From NCBI GenBank assembly GCA_030144725.1, contig JASKMD010000025.1, positions 806,001 through 870,000 on the forward strand: a DNA stretch of 64,000 bases, given 5' to 3'. The notes under the pieces are model-generated. The model was not told the origin of the DNA, ran no database searches, and saw only the letters and a program-made list of their open reading frames with translations. How positions within the stretch are numbered: the first letter of the stretch is position 1; every line of letters begins with the position of its first letter. A program made the position numbers and the translations under genes. Below, piece by piece: positions 34,759 to 44,764 of the stretch. This DNA comes from Haematococcus lacustris. Taxonomy: Eukaryota > Chlorophyta > Chlorophyceae > Chlamydomonadales > Haematococcaceae.

Positions 34759-35399
34759 CCCTTTTGTTTCCAACTGCTTGCCTGGTCGGAGTGTCCGCCA
34801 CCAAGCTGACCACAATAGGGTACAGCCGCGGTCCCACAGTGGGACGATCGCCTAAGCCTCCGTGATTGTGCAGGTAGATGTGCTGGGAGGCATCGGGTCC
34901 CAAGGCGCCTTTGAGAGCTTCATAGATGGGCTTCATGTAGCCTGTGATGTGTGATGCGGTTCCCGGGGTGAGGATAACGCCAAGAATGGCCCAGGTTTTG
35001 CTTTTACCTCGCACATGGTCAGGTACATCCACCACCTGCAGCTCATCATCATTCAATGCTTAAGGGCTCATTAGTGTAAGGCCTTTATGATGCAACACAA
35101 GGTCTGTCTGAGAAGAATGCAATACATGGGGTAATGTTGGTGGCATTGTGATGATGCATGAAGTATGTGTTGATGACTGCTCACCTGCATGCCCACCACT
35201 CCCACTGATGTGCCGTTGATGCTCACCCAGTCCAGGCCCAAGCTGACCCTCACAGCGTATTGGTTATCATACACATCAGGCGTAACATGCTCCCGGATGT
35301 GGGCAGCAGCAGGGCCTACATGTGATGCAACACACACAAACGTGTAATCAAGACTTATCGATGATTGGCTCTGATTCGAATAACACAGTCCATTCATCG

Positions 35400-35522
35400 A
35401 AGAAGAAGAAGAAGAAGAAGAAGACTACTCCGGCGTGGAAGCCGGCGTGCATTAAGGAAGGAGCTTCCGCCTGGGGCGCGGCCTGCTCCCACCACCTACC
35501 CTGGGTGATGGAGAGACCCTAC
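35400..35522 (-). mobile_element. 3' end of the Dualen-type LINE
   Basis: Minus strand: after the stop a short UTR ends in CCTTAATGCACGCC, a GCCGG...CCGG hairpin, GGAGTAGTC and a (TTC)n tail of about eight units (35400-35423). The same end, with a different loop, closes two short elements at 52572 and 53405. Confidence 0.8.
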
Positions 35523-38500
35523 CTAGCCCCAATCCCCTTTCCCTGCTCTGAGTCTGTAGCTCGTTTTGGCGATGCTATGTGAGCTCATCACCGCGTGCCG
35601 GGTGAGCTTGTTGAGTAGTTTGATGGTGTTAGTGTGTGTTACACCCAACTCCCTCATATGTTGCTTAGTGTGTGTTTCGTAGGTAATGCCGCCTATGCCG
35701 AGTAGGATAGGTCGGATAGTAACGGTGTTGCCAGCTTCCCGTATGGCCGTGGCGAGGGTCTCGTGTTGTGTGCTGGCTTTTTCTAGTTGTTCGGTCCATC
35801 GAGAGTCGGCACAGTATTTAATCTCCAATATAGTGACGTGCTTGTTGGGCTCGTTATTATCCCGTTTTCTTTTGTTGCTGCTGCTTATCATGATGATATC
35901 AGGGCGGGTTGTCGTATTGTGTGTTGCTGGCAGGCCTATGGCTGCAAGGGTGTCGCTTAAGGTGGTGTTGGGGAGATCCATGTCATTTTGCTCGCCGCGT
36001 GCGTGGCTGCCGATGTCAGTGTACGTAATGCACCCTCCTTGCGAGCCTTTACTGATCGCTTTTGTGATGAGGCGTCCCGCCCCGTTGTGCCGTTCTTGTA
36101 CTAAAGCTGCAGTGCGGGTGCATCCCGAGAGAAGGTGAGTAGCACTGTCGGCCTCGCCGCAGAGCGGGCACCGATCGTCCGCGGCCTTCCCCCAACGCAT
36201 CGCCAATTTCTGGTTGTAGAGCCCGCCAGTGCGGTAGAGTAGTGCCGTTCTTTGGGCAGCGGTCGGGATGCCCGGGTCGAGCATTACTCGTTCACATGAC
36301 CCTTTGGCTGCGACCCTGGCGATGTCTTGGGACATCTGGTAGTAGATGCTATCTTGGTTTGCGAGTCCCAGTTTGTGCTTGGCGCGCATATGTGTGCGTA
36401 CGCTGTGTCTGCAGTCCGGTAGCGGTATGGTGGTGCCAGTTTCGGTGGTTGCGCTCAGCCAGGTCTGTTGTTCGGTGTGCTCGTGCGGGGCCTGAGTGTG
36501 GGCCTTCTCCGGGTACATAGCCGCGTGTTTGGCCAGGGCGTCTGCCGCTTCATTTCCGATGATGCCGGAGTGTGCCCGGACTTTTCGTAGGTGTATAGTG
36601 TCGCGGCTGTTCATGATCAGGGTGGAGATGTCGGCCAATATGTCCCTGTGATGATGTGTGCGGAGCGACATTGGGTTGGCCAGTGCTCTCCGTATTTGGT
36701 ATATGGAGCAGAGGCTGTCAGTGGCGATATGGGTTGCTCCCGATTTGATGGCCGCGTGGATAGCTGCGAGCTCTGCTCTGTTGATGGTGCTGTGGTCGGG
36801 TAGGGCAATGGTAAGCCGCTCGTCATTCTCCGGTGTGTACACTCCCGCTCCCACTTTCCGCGGGGCGCGATCCGTTCCTTGCATGCAGCTGCCATCTGTG
36901 TACGTGACAGTCCTCCAGTTGGGGATGACCATACTTGATGTTGTGTAGAACGGGGGTGCGATCTGGTTGGGTTGGCGCATGTGCCCCGTGGCGGGGAGCT
37001 CGCGGTCTGCCGGGAGGTGCATGTGCTTGTAGTGCCCGCTGGGCAGTTGGGTGGGCTGGACGTGTTTCGAGGGTTGGTTGTGTTTAGGGTGCCGTTCGGG
37101 TCTGGGGTGTAGCGCCGTGGCTGTGTTGGCCAGCCAGCCCTGTGGATTCCCTTTTGTGACGAGTTGTTGCCCCGCCTTGTTCCAAACGATGTAGGTGAGC
37201 AGCGTGGCGTGTTTGCATGACTTGGTAGCTGCCTTTGGTTTGTCAAGGGGGATGGTGGCCAGGTGCTGGCAGTATTCCGGGTAGCTTTTGAGCATGGCTA
37301 TGTGTTTAGGATATGAGATGCCCTTCTTCCCTGGGATGAGCAGGATAGTGGCCGTGGCCTCCTCCATTGTGGCAGAGTGTATTGCATGTTTGATGCATTT
37401 TAGGGCCAGGGCATCCTCAGCTGGGACGTTCCATGTAGAGAGCCCTGTGTGTCTCACGAGGAGGCAGTTGTGGTGTGCCCCATAGGCTGTGTCGTTGATG
37501 TCTGGGCTCCAGTAGGTAGTGGTCTCAGCCCTGACCGTGAGTGGATTGGCCCATCTCTGGACGGTGCTGGGAAAGTACTGTGTGTTGTAGAGGGTGGTGA
37601 TGGCCTTGTTTTGTGCTGCTAGGAGTGGTTGGGGGGTGCTTTGTGTATTATTTCTACGTAGGAGAGCTGATAGCTCCATGGCTGGGTCCCGTGGGTGTGG
37701 TGTGTGCTGCAGCCATGTGGTTAGATTTTGGTAATTGGTCTTGTTGATCAGGCCCACTGTGCGCCCCGCCTCATCATGGGCTACTACGTGTTCAATGAGG
37801 CTGTGTTGGGGCAGGTTGGGTCCTTGGCTCCCTCCACACATAGCTTGGGTGGTGATGTGGGAGTGATTCTGGAGTGTGATTTCACACCTTCCCGTCCCGA
37901 CGATGTCTGTTTGCGGGTTAACCGGTGAGGTGTGGAATGTGGCTCTGGAGTGCAGGTCGGTGCAGCGGGGTATCCAGGTGTGGGGGTCGGGCAGACCCTG
38001 CCGGGTATGCTCTGGGAGGGCCGCGTCGAGTGGTCGGCGTCTCGCCTCTTGTCTCTTACTATTGTCCGCGTCGTACTCATTCTTCTTATCGGTGTAGTCG
38101 ATATGTGCTAGAATTAGCGACTTAGGTTCGGTTGTGGGGTGCCAGTGGGCCTTTATCAGGTCCGTCTCCACTGACTTTCGCATGGCGGTTTTGAGGTCAT
38201 CTTCGCCGTGTGCGCAGACTGGGCAGAGCCAGTGGTCGTCCCTCGCTTGCCCCGCTAGGCCTGTCTTGGCTAGGCAGGCCGGGTGGTAGGCTCTCATGCA
38301 GTTGTTGCACATGGGGCTGTCCTCTTTGGGTTCCCAGCATAGTTCGCATGTGCAAACATGTTCTGCATCTGCTCTGCAGATGTCTTCTGTGTGGGCGGGC
38401 GTGTAGCCTTCCTTCTTGTACATTTGGAGAGCCCATTTCTCTATGATGGTGGGCCTCCAGTGGACGTTGTAGTAGCTTTCTTGGTTGTTGCCGTTCCAGT

Positions 38501-41500
38501 GCCATCCGTCAATGGCAGTGATGGACTCTTGGTGGTCATACATGGCTCCTAGAATGATCCCTAGCTGCTCGTCTTTGTGTTGGCGTGCAGTATCGGCTTT
38601 CCATGTACTGAGATTGGCCAGGGTCATGATGGGTATGTGTGCCACTATGTCAGGGATGGTCTGGGTGTGTCGATCGTCAGCTTCTGTGTGTCTGTCTTCC
38701 GCTGGTCTCTTGCTGCCGATCCTGGGCTGCGGCGTGGGCTGTTTCGCAGTCGGTGGCTTGGGGACGTTGTTTGTGAGTTTGGATCTCGCGGTCGCCGTTA
38801 TGGGGTGCGGTGTAGGCGGCTGTGTGTCCTTTGCGAGTGTCTTGGCTGTCATGTATGCTCGGATGTCCGTGTAGCGGGGCCCGGTGTGGGCGGTGGTGTG
38901 AGGAGTGAGCTCTGTGAGTCCTGCGGCCCAGGCTCCGATCCGCCGCTGGTCTGCTGGTAGGGTAAGCGTAGTATCCCGTCTCCCCAGGATGGTCTTGGCT
39001 TCCGTCGCGGTTGGGCAGTGGTCCATGGTCGTCATGGCCGTAAGTCTATTTAGGGCGATGATGTGCTTTTGTTTCACCTTAGTGCCGAAGCGTTTCCTGA
39101 GGCTATCCCCTGACATGATGTGTATGTTATCCTGGCAGATGAGCTCCGAAGGGTGTGCCAGTCCTAGGCTCTTGAGGCATGTAATGCATGCGCTGACTAT
39201 GTCCCGTGGTAGCGGGCTAGCGCTCTGTGTTGTGAGTTGCCCAAGTGCTTTAGTCTCCTTGGGGTAGAGGGGTGCCCCTTCGTGTGTGGCGAAGAGGTTT
39301 GCTGTGGTGGTATGCAGGAGTTGTCTGGCCCGCAGGGTGTGTTGCAATAGGTTGGGAATTCGGTGTCCATGTTTAGCGGCCTGAGCGTAGAGCCAGGTGA
39401 TCTGTTTGTGGAGCATGCACCTCGTTATGTGTGCGTATGTGTTGTCCGCGGACTGGAGACTGGAGACTAGGGCTGTGGTGTTCCTGGCATGGTACTCTTG
39501 GGCTGCTGAGCTGATGCCGAGGCCAAGCTTGTCTATGTCGTCCCGGATGACGGCATTGGGTGTGCCCAGTGGGAGGTTGAGCTTGTGCTTGACGCATTGG
39601 TTGACTGCCCTGTCAAAGAGGTCCAGGTCCCCCGGGGTGCATGGTACCACGCAGAAGCTATAGGCCAGGCTGGGGATGATCGCTGTTTTAACAATGTGGA
39701 TGGCTTGTCTAGCGCTGGCGAAGGAGCGCCGCAGTCTGTCTAGTTTCTGCCTTAGCTGTGTTATCATGGCCGTGTGTTGTGGCTTCCAGTTGAGTGTCAT
39801 GGTGAGCATGACTCCTAGGTAGGTAAAGGGTGCTGTCGGGCGGAGGAAGGTGACCGGTTTTCCTTGTAGGCGCAGGTCTTGCATTTGCTTGCGGGCTTCC
39901 TTCTCCGCGTCTGCTTGGGTGCTGCATCGGCCGGATTGATGCGCTTTGTGTAGCGCCGCTGTGGCGAGGGTTTTGCTGTGTGATATGATGAGGTGGCCCC
40001 AGTCTGAGTAGGCTGAGAGCTTGTCCGCCTGGACGCGTGTATTGCTAATTGAGTTACAGAGGATGGCGACATCGTCCGCATAATCGATGCTCCCTATCGT
40101 GTATCTGTTGTCACTGTCGTTTTCCACTGACTGGAATTTGTACCCCCGCGCTCCTACTTGGAGCCAGCGCAGTAGGGGTTCGATGTAGATGAGGAACAGG
40201 AAGGGTGAGAGTGAGTCGCCCTGGATGGTGCCCCGGTCTACGGGTACCGGGTCAGTAGGGCCGTACGGGGTTTTGAAGCGCGTTGTAGCGCCCGTGTATA
40301 GGTCCTTCACCGCGTCTGTGGCGTCGGTGGGGAAGCCAAGGTCGTGCATGATCCATAGCAGTTTGTCTTGACATGTGGTATTAAATGCACTTGTGAAGTC
40401 GACCATGAGGGCATAGATGTCTGCTTTAGCAAGTTTAGCGTCTTCGAGGGCCATGACTAGCATTTGTAGTTGCTGAGTGGTGTCCCTGTGAGAGCGGAAG
40501 CCTGCTTGGCATTTGCTCAGCATCCCATTGGCCTCGGCGTACTCATAGAGTGTCTTGGTAATGAGGCTGGTCCATAGCTTGTAGATGGTGTTGGCCAGTC
40601 CTACAGGTCTGTAGGCGTTGAGGTCTGTTTCCTGGCCCTTGTCCTTGTAAAGTAGGCAGGTGTCACTGGTTTTCCACGTGGTTGGTGTGCAGCCTGTAGC
40701 CCACATGATGATGAACAGCCGGTGTATGGTGTCCCTCATCTCCCATGGCAACATCTTGATGATCTCATTCTCAATGCCGTCTGGTCCTGGGGCTTTGCCT
40801 CCTGCCAGCCTGCTGAGGCACTCCTGGAAGCTGGCTTTGTCCATGATGGCTGTGTGCATCCAGTGTATATTTTTGCAAGTGTGCATTGTGAAGGGGTCGT
40901 CCGCTTTGGCACGGGCCCAAGGATAGTTTCTTGTCTGTGTGTCTGTGTAGTGGCCGGTTTTGGGCGTTGGGGGTGATAGCTTCTGCCCGTAGGCGGCGGT
41001 GATAATCCGGTTAAGGTCGGCCGGGTCGGTACAAACTCTACTGGTGGCGGGGTCTGTGAGCGCTTGCAGGCCTTTGTGGCTCGTGCGGGATGGGCGTAGA
41101 ATGTATTTGTTGGCTTTCTTGGGCTGGGTGCTTATTAGTTGTTGAAATCGGACCCGGGCCTGTGCGATGGCGAGTGCGGAGTCATCATCGTCCAGCTGGT
41201 GGATTTGGTCGCGGTAGGAATTTGTCAGTTTAGCTAGTGCGGCTTGCACGTGATTGTCGGTTGGGTCGTCATCTTGACGTGCTAGCACCGCTTCCCTGAT
41301 CGCTGTGTTGCTTGTGTCTGTATCTGGGATGAGATCCTCTATTGTTGGGTGGACGCCATTCTGTTTGAATAGTAGCCTAGCCTGCCGGCTGAGGTTTCTA
41401 GTGGTCTTGAGCTTCTTGCCTAGTGCCGATCTGATTCTGCACATGGTCCTGCGTTGGTAGTGTTGGCCCCCTCTAGTTAGTGTCTTTGTTGTGCATGTCC

Positions 41501-44500
41501 TTATGGCTGTCGTCCTGCAGGTTTCCAAAAGGGTTGTGAGCATGGTGGCTGCCATGTCAACAGCTTGCCTTGGGTGGAGGCCTGCCAGCTGCGTCAGGCG
41601 TTTGGGCTGGTGTGGGTTGTCCTTGTCCAGGTTCGCCAAGAAGTCTGTGGCTTCTGTAAAGAGGGGTGACAGGTAGGCTGCCAGTTGTGCGTGCAATTGT
41701 GGAGCGCCGGAGCTAGGTTGTTGCACGGCGAGGCGGAAGGCTTCCCTGTCACTGTCGGTGATAGGTGTGGTGAGAACAGTGTGTTTATGGCTTTGGGCCT
41801 GTTGTGTTTGAGCTAGGTGTATGCCCATCCTCTCTGTGGTCAGTGTGGCGATGAGTGGTCTGTGGTCGCTGAGATACGCATGTGTGTCTACGATGGTGCG
41901 GTGCTCCGGGCCTGGTCGTGCGTCGCGCGTCAGGATGGCGTCGATGCGGCTGTTGCAGTGTGGTTGTTGGTAGGTCCAGGCCCGGTCCCCGGGGTCGGCT
42001 TCGGACAGGCGCATCTCTGAGGCAAACTCCCTCATCATGCGGTCCTGGGTGTATTCAGTGTGTTCGGAGCGGTCTTCTGTTTTCATCGTGGCGTTCAAGT
42101 CACCGGCGAGAATGAGGGAGCCGGGCAGGTGTCCTGTGGCTGTGCGTATGTGATGCTGCATGTTCTCCCGCAGTGGGAGCGCGTCTTCGTTGCAGCCCGA
42201 TGGCCAGTACGTTGCTACGATGGTGAGGTTGTCGCTGTGGTGCTGGCTAAGAGTCAGGATGACGCATCTGGAGTTTATTTCCGCCTCCGTGCTGGGTGGT
42301 ACTAGGGTAGCTTGCATCTGAATGGCTAGGTCATGCTTGATGCCAATGAGGACTTCACTGTGGCCACCGTGTCGGTGCAGTGTGTAGTCCTGTGTGGTTA
42401 CTTTGAGCCATCCCGGTGTGTCTTTCTTGTGGTGTGTCTTCGTCTCTGTTAGGATCAGGATATCAGGGTGGTGGTGGTGGATGAGGTGGGAGACGTCCCT
42501 TCTAGCACGGTAGAGGCCCCGGACATTGAGAGTGGTGAGCGTCAGGTGTTGTCTGCTGGGGGTCTGGTGTGGTTGTGTGGGGAGGATGGGGGGGGCCTTG
42601 GTTGTTGGGCATGGGACAGGCGGGCTGGGTATGGTGGCAGTGGTTGCGGCCTGGGTATTGGTTAGGTACCTTGACATAAGCGTTTGTGTGTGCCTGTCTT
42701 TGCTGTGGCTGGTGTTCTTGGCTCCTTTCTTCGATCGTGGTTTCTTAGGGCCTGTCTTGGTGCTTGGCTTCTCGTTTCGTGTTGGGGGGGGAGGTGTGGC
42801 TGCGTCCTCCTTCGCGTTGGCATCTTCGCGGTGTCGCGACCGGGCCGGCGGGTCCGCCTCTGCATAGGTATTCTTGCGCTTAGGAGCGTTATTGCTCGTG
42901 GTGAGGGGGTGTGGTGTTGCTGCTGGCGGTGGTATTGTTGGTGGTTGGTCGTCGTGGCCGCTCAGGTCTATGTGGTGCGGTCTCGCGTAATGGTGCTCTA
43001 GCTGTGTCGTGGTGGCTTGCTCCATTGGGTCCGCTAGCCAGAAGATGGGTTCGATGAGATTCTTATGTTGCATGCCTTGCTTAATTAGGATGAGCCTTCC
43101 TTGCAGCTCCTTCCAGTCTGCTGTGGTCAGCAGCCTTCTAGCTTGTGTAGCTTGTGAGTCCAGCCAGTACCAGGTGTTGTCTAGGTACCTAAGGGTAGTC
43201 GCATGGTTCCTGTTGATGAGAATGGCTGCGTTGCTGGTGTGATTGTCCTCCTTGCCCATGAGGGTACTAAGCGTTGCTCTAGTGATGTTGTCTTGGGGCA
43301 GCTCTTGCGTTGCCAGGTGGAGGGTCTTGTAGTTGTGATAAAGGTAGTGGTTCATGGAGTGGATGTTGAAGTTTCCATCCTCATCGTATATGTGTGGGGT
43401 ACGGTCGGGCAGGGGTATGTGCCTGTTTTCCCCCCTGGCTCTGCTAGCTAGGTCTTGAAGGTGGGTGGCCAGGTGGCTGCAGTGTGTGAGGACATCATGT
43501 GGGTTGATCAGTGGTCTCCCCATGGCCATGTTGATGGCGTGTACCAGGCAGAAACATTTGTGTTGTGCTTCCATATAGATGGGTACGGGTGGGCTAGTGT
43601 TGTGGTTGGTATGGCTGATGATGTGGTTTATCTTCTTAGTATGGCAGAGTGCTATCTGTGCACTCGTACGGGTTGTGTGGGTGGGGGTGATGATGAAGAG
43701 CTGGTGGTGTGTTTGCTTTGTTGGCAATGCGATGCGTGCCAGTGGAGTGGGTGCTGGTTCTAGGGAGTCCTTGAGTGACCATTTCCCATTGAGGCTTGTC
43801 ATGGCCATGCTGTGGCCCAGTCTTTTGCATAGGAATGCAGTCGTTTCGTGGCGCTGTGCTAGGCTATCGAGGTTGTGTTTAGTCCAGTCTTGGGGGCGTC
43901 TTAGATCAGCGACGCTTGTCGAAATCAGGCCGTATTTAGATGTGAGGTACAGGTCTATTACTCCATCGTCGTAGCCTCCTGCGCCTTTTGCCATCTGCCA
44001 GGCTATAAGTTCGTCCGGTGTGTTGAGTTGCGTGAGCCTTTGTGCGTAAAAGGTGTCGATATCGTCAATGCTGACCCATTTCCGTCCCGCGACGTTGTTA
44101 AGGGAGTCGGCTTGACAAGTGCTACTACCGTCTTGCTGGACGTAGTGTGAGTTGGGTCCCGGGTTGGCTTCAACGTCCCCGCATGCAAGTAGGAGCCATG
44201 CAATGTATGTGATCGCCATGGCGCAGTAGCTCGTGCTCAAAGTGCCCAGCCATTCGATGGCGGTCTTAAGGTGGTCCATGGTGATGGCGTTGGTAGGGCG
44301 TCGTTGTTTGTCTAAGATGGTGATTCTGTAGATAGTGTGGCGTTGAAAAGTGGTGTTGTAGTGATGAGCGACCACTGAGGATTTGCCTACCGTCACAGTG
44401 TAGTGGCCTTGTGTAGTCCAGGAGTGCATGCAGACTGTGAGGTTGAGTATGGCGGTGTGTCTATCGATGGTCCCGTCTATGTACAGGAAATTGACGAAGG

Positions 44501-44705
44501 CCGATGTAGTGGAGATGGCTCTCCATCTTTTCAGCCTTTTGCAATGCCTTCGCAAGCACTTTTGGGACTGAGAGATGGTCTGCGAGATGGACTGAGAGGT
44601 TGAAGTGAGGTGAAGTGTTGCATGGTGATGGATCCACCACCATGCACAGGCTACTGCTATGAATATACCATGCATGCCCTTCCATTGCAAGTAGGCTTGT
44701 TTCAT
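35523..44705 (-). CDS. Dualen/RandI-type LINE polyprotein (3060 aa) with 2A peptide
   Basis: One uninterrupted ORF. Order by residue: N-terminal part with hydrophobic stretches (12-24, 161-175); 2A peptide GDVEANPGP (176-184); Josephin-like cysteine protease (about 375-520; C386-x2-H389-x2-N392, H501, D516); basic linker (600-680); APE endonuclease (721-956; N727, E754, D869-x-N871, SDH 946-948); RT (about 1290-1580; GKAPGPDG, D1436 in MVDFTSAF, YADD at 1542-1545); PHD finger C4HC3 (2120-2164); RNase H (2597-2730; D2604, E2645, D2663, N2718, D2722); CCHC (C2846, C2849, H2857, C2862); restriction-like endonuclease (PD 2935-2936, EIK 2961-2963). APE plus restriction-like endonuclease plus RNase H plus protease defines Dualen. 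It copies itself by target-primed reverse transcription. A TATATAA lies 17 bases before the ATG, so the true start may be a later Met. The intact frame suggests recent activity. Confidence 0.93.
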   Translation of the reverse strand: MKQAYLQWKGMHGIFIAVACAWWWIHHHATLHLTSTSQSISQTISQSQKCLRRHCKRLKRWRAISTTSAFVNFLYIDGTIDRHTAILNLTVCMHSWTTQGHYTVTVGKSSVVAHHYNTTFQRHTIYRITILDKQRRPTNAITMDHLKTAIEWLGTLSTSYCAMAITYIAWLLLACGDVEANPGPNSHYVQQDGSSTCQADSLNNVAGRKWVSIDDIDTFYAQRLTQLNTPDELIAWQMAKGAGGYDDGVIDLYLTSKYGLISTSVADLRRPQDWTKHNLDSLAQRHETTAFLCKRLGHSMAMTSLNGKWSLKDSLEPAPTPLARIALPTKQTHHQLFIITPTHTTRTSAQIALCHTKKINHIISHTNHNTSPPVPIYMEAQHKCFCLVHAINMAMGRPLINPHDVLTHCSHLATHLQDLASRARGENRHIPLPDRTPHIYDEDGNFNIHSMNHYLYHNYKTLHLATQELPQDNITRATLSTLMGKEDNHTSNAAILINRNHATTLRYLDNTWYWLDSQATQARRLLTTADWKELQGRLILIKQGMQHKNLIEPIFWLADPMEQATTTQLEHHYARPHHIDLSGHDDQPPTIPPPAATPHPLTTSNNAPKRKNTYAEADPPARSRHREDANAKEDAATPPPPTRNEKPSTKTGPKKPRSKKGAKNTSHSKDRHTQTLMSRYLTNTQAATTATIPSPPVPCPTTKAPPILPTQPHQTPSRQHLTLTTLNVRGLYRARRDVSHLIHHHHPDILILTETKTHHKKDTPGWLKVTTQDYTLHRHGGHSEVLIGIKHDLAIQMQATLVPPSTEAEINSRCVILTLSQHHSDNLTIVATYWPSGCNEDALPLRENMQHHIRTATGHLPGSLILAGDLNATMKTEDRSEHTEYTQDRMMREFASEMRLSEADPGDRAWTYQQPHCNSRIDAILTRDARPGPEHRTIVDTHAYLSDHRPLIATLTTERMGIHLAQTQQAQSHKHTVLTTPITDSDREAFRLAVQQPSSGAPQLHAQLAAYLSPLFTEATDFLANLDKDNPHQPKRLTQLAGLHPRQAVDMAATMLTTLLETCRTTAIRTCTTKTLTRGGQHYQRRTMCRIRSALGKKLKTTRNLSRQARLLFKQNGVHPTIEDLIPDTDTSNTAIREAVLARQDDDPTDNHVQAALAKLTNSYRDQIHQLDDDDSALAIAQARVRFQQLISTQPKKANKYILRPSRTSHKGLQALTDPATSRVCTDPADLNRIITAAYGQKLSPPTPKTGHYTDTQTRNYPWARAKADDPFTMHTCKNIHWMHTAIMDKASFQECLSRLAGGKAPGPDGIENEIIKMLPWEMRDTIHRLFIIMWATGCTPTTWKTSDTCLLYKDKGQETDLNAYRPVGLANTIYKLWTSLITKTLYEYAEANGMLSKCQAGFRSHRDTTQQLQMLVMALEDAKLAKADIYALMVDFTSAFNTTCQDKLLWIMHDLGFPTDATDAVKDLYTGATTRFKTPYGPTDPVPVDRGTIQGDSLSPFLFLIYIEPLLRWLQVGARGYKFQSVENDSDNRYTIGSIDYADDVAILCNSISNTRVQADKLSAYSDWGHLIISHSKTLATAALHKAHQSGRCSTQADAEKEARKQMQDLRLQGKPVTFLRPTAPFTYLGVMLTMTLNWKPQHTAMITQLRQKLDRLRRSFASARQAIHIVKTAIIPSLAYSFCVVPCTPGDLDLFDRAVNQCVKHKLNLPLGTPNAVIRDDIDKLGLGISSAAQEYHARNTTALVSSLQSADNTYAHITRCMLHKQITWLYAQAAKHGHRIPNLLQHTLRARQLLHTTTANLFATHEGAPLYPKETKALGQLTTQSASPLPRDIVSACITCLKSLGLAHPSELICQDNIHIMSGDSLRKRFGTKVKQKHIIALNRLTAMTTMDHCPTATEAKTILGRRDTTLTLPADQRRIGAWAAGLTELTPHTTAHTGPRYTDIRAYMTAKTLAKDTQPPTPHPITATARSKLTNNVPKPPTAKQPTPQPRIGSKRPAEDRHTEADDRHTQTIPDIVAHIPIMTLANLSTWKADTARQHKDEQLGIILGAMYDHQESITAIDGWHWNGNNQESYYNVHWRPTIIEKWALQMYKKEGYTPAHTEDICRADAEHVCTCELCWEPKEDSPMCNNCMRAYHPACLAKTGLAGQARDDHWLCPVCAHGEDDLKTAMRKSVETDLIKAHWHPTTEPKSLILAHIDYTDKKNEYDADNSKRQEARRRPLDAALPEHTRQGLPDPHTWIPRCTDLHSRATFHTSPVNPQTDIVGTGRCEITLQNHSHITTQAMCGGSQGPNLPQHSLIEHVVAHDEAGRTVGLINKTNYQNLTTWLQHTPHPRDPAMELSALLRRNNTQSTPQPLLAAQNKAITTLYNTQYFPSTVQRWANPLTVRAETTTYWSPDINDTAYGAHHNCLLVRHTGLSTWNVPAEDALALKCIKHAIHSATMEEATATILLIPGKKGISYPKHIAMLKSYPEYCQHLATIPLDKPKAATKSCKHATLLTYIVWNKAGQQLVTKGNPQGWLANTATALHPRPERHPKHNQPSKHVQPTQLPSGHYKHMHLPADRELPATGHMRQPNQIAPPFYTTSSMVIPNWRTVTYTDGSCMQGTDRAPRKVGAGVYTPENDERLTIALPDHSTINRAELAAIHAAIKSGATHIATDSLCSIYQIRRALANPMSLRTHHHRDILADISTLIMNSRDTIHLRKVRAHSGIIGNEAADALAKHAAMYPEKAHTQAPHEHTEQQTWLSATTETGTTIPLPDCRHSVRTHMRAKHKLGLANQDSIYYQMSQDIARVAAKGSCERVMLDPGIPTAAQRTALLYRTGGLYNQKLAMRWGKAADDRCPLCGEADSATHLLSGCTRTAALVQERHNGAGRLITKAISKGSQGGCITYTDIGSHARGEQNDMDLPNTTLSDTLAAIGLPATHNTTTRPDIIMISSSNKRKRDNNEPNKHVTILEIKYCADSRWTEQLEKASTQHETLATAIREAGNTVTIRPILLGIGGITYETHTKQHMRELGVTHTNTIKLLNKLTRHAVMSSHSIAKTSYRLRAGKGDWG

Positions 44706-44764
44706 GTCGTGGAGGGCATCCTTATATAGGACCAGTGTATTGTAGGTCTTGTCAGCAATCGTGC

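Larger units (their letters stand above)
27004..35315 (-). pseudogene. Tnp2-like (CACTA/EnSpm-type) transposase gene, copy B, disrupted
   Basis: Exons, minus strand: 35315-35185 (VRVSLGLDW), 35035-about 34780 (WAILGVILTPG, YMKPIYEAL, LVADTPTR), 33746-28939 (NCMWCWL, HSLLFGL), 28826-28675 (WIMDHYMNFIKHEWQYVF), 28619-28434 (FSPNLHMCVCR) and 28299-27004 (QELQRGRSFRDAEFW ... GELLHTLLV, TGA). The third exon is split by the 4284-bp element at 29348-33631; leaving out the element and one AG copy leaves an open frame that aligns with copy A. Intron 2 holds 1 kb of telomere-like DNA and seems to use a GC donor (CCAG|GCAAGC) where copy A has GT. The last exon shifts frame near 27930. Upstream exons are replaced by the LINE. 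Confidence 0.65.
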
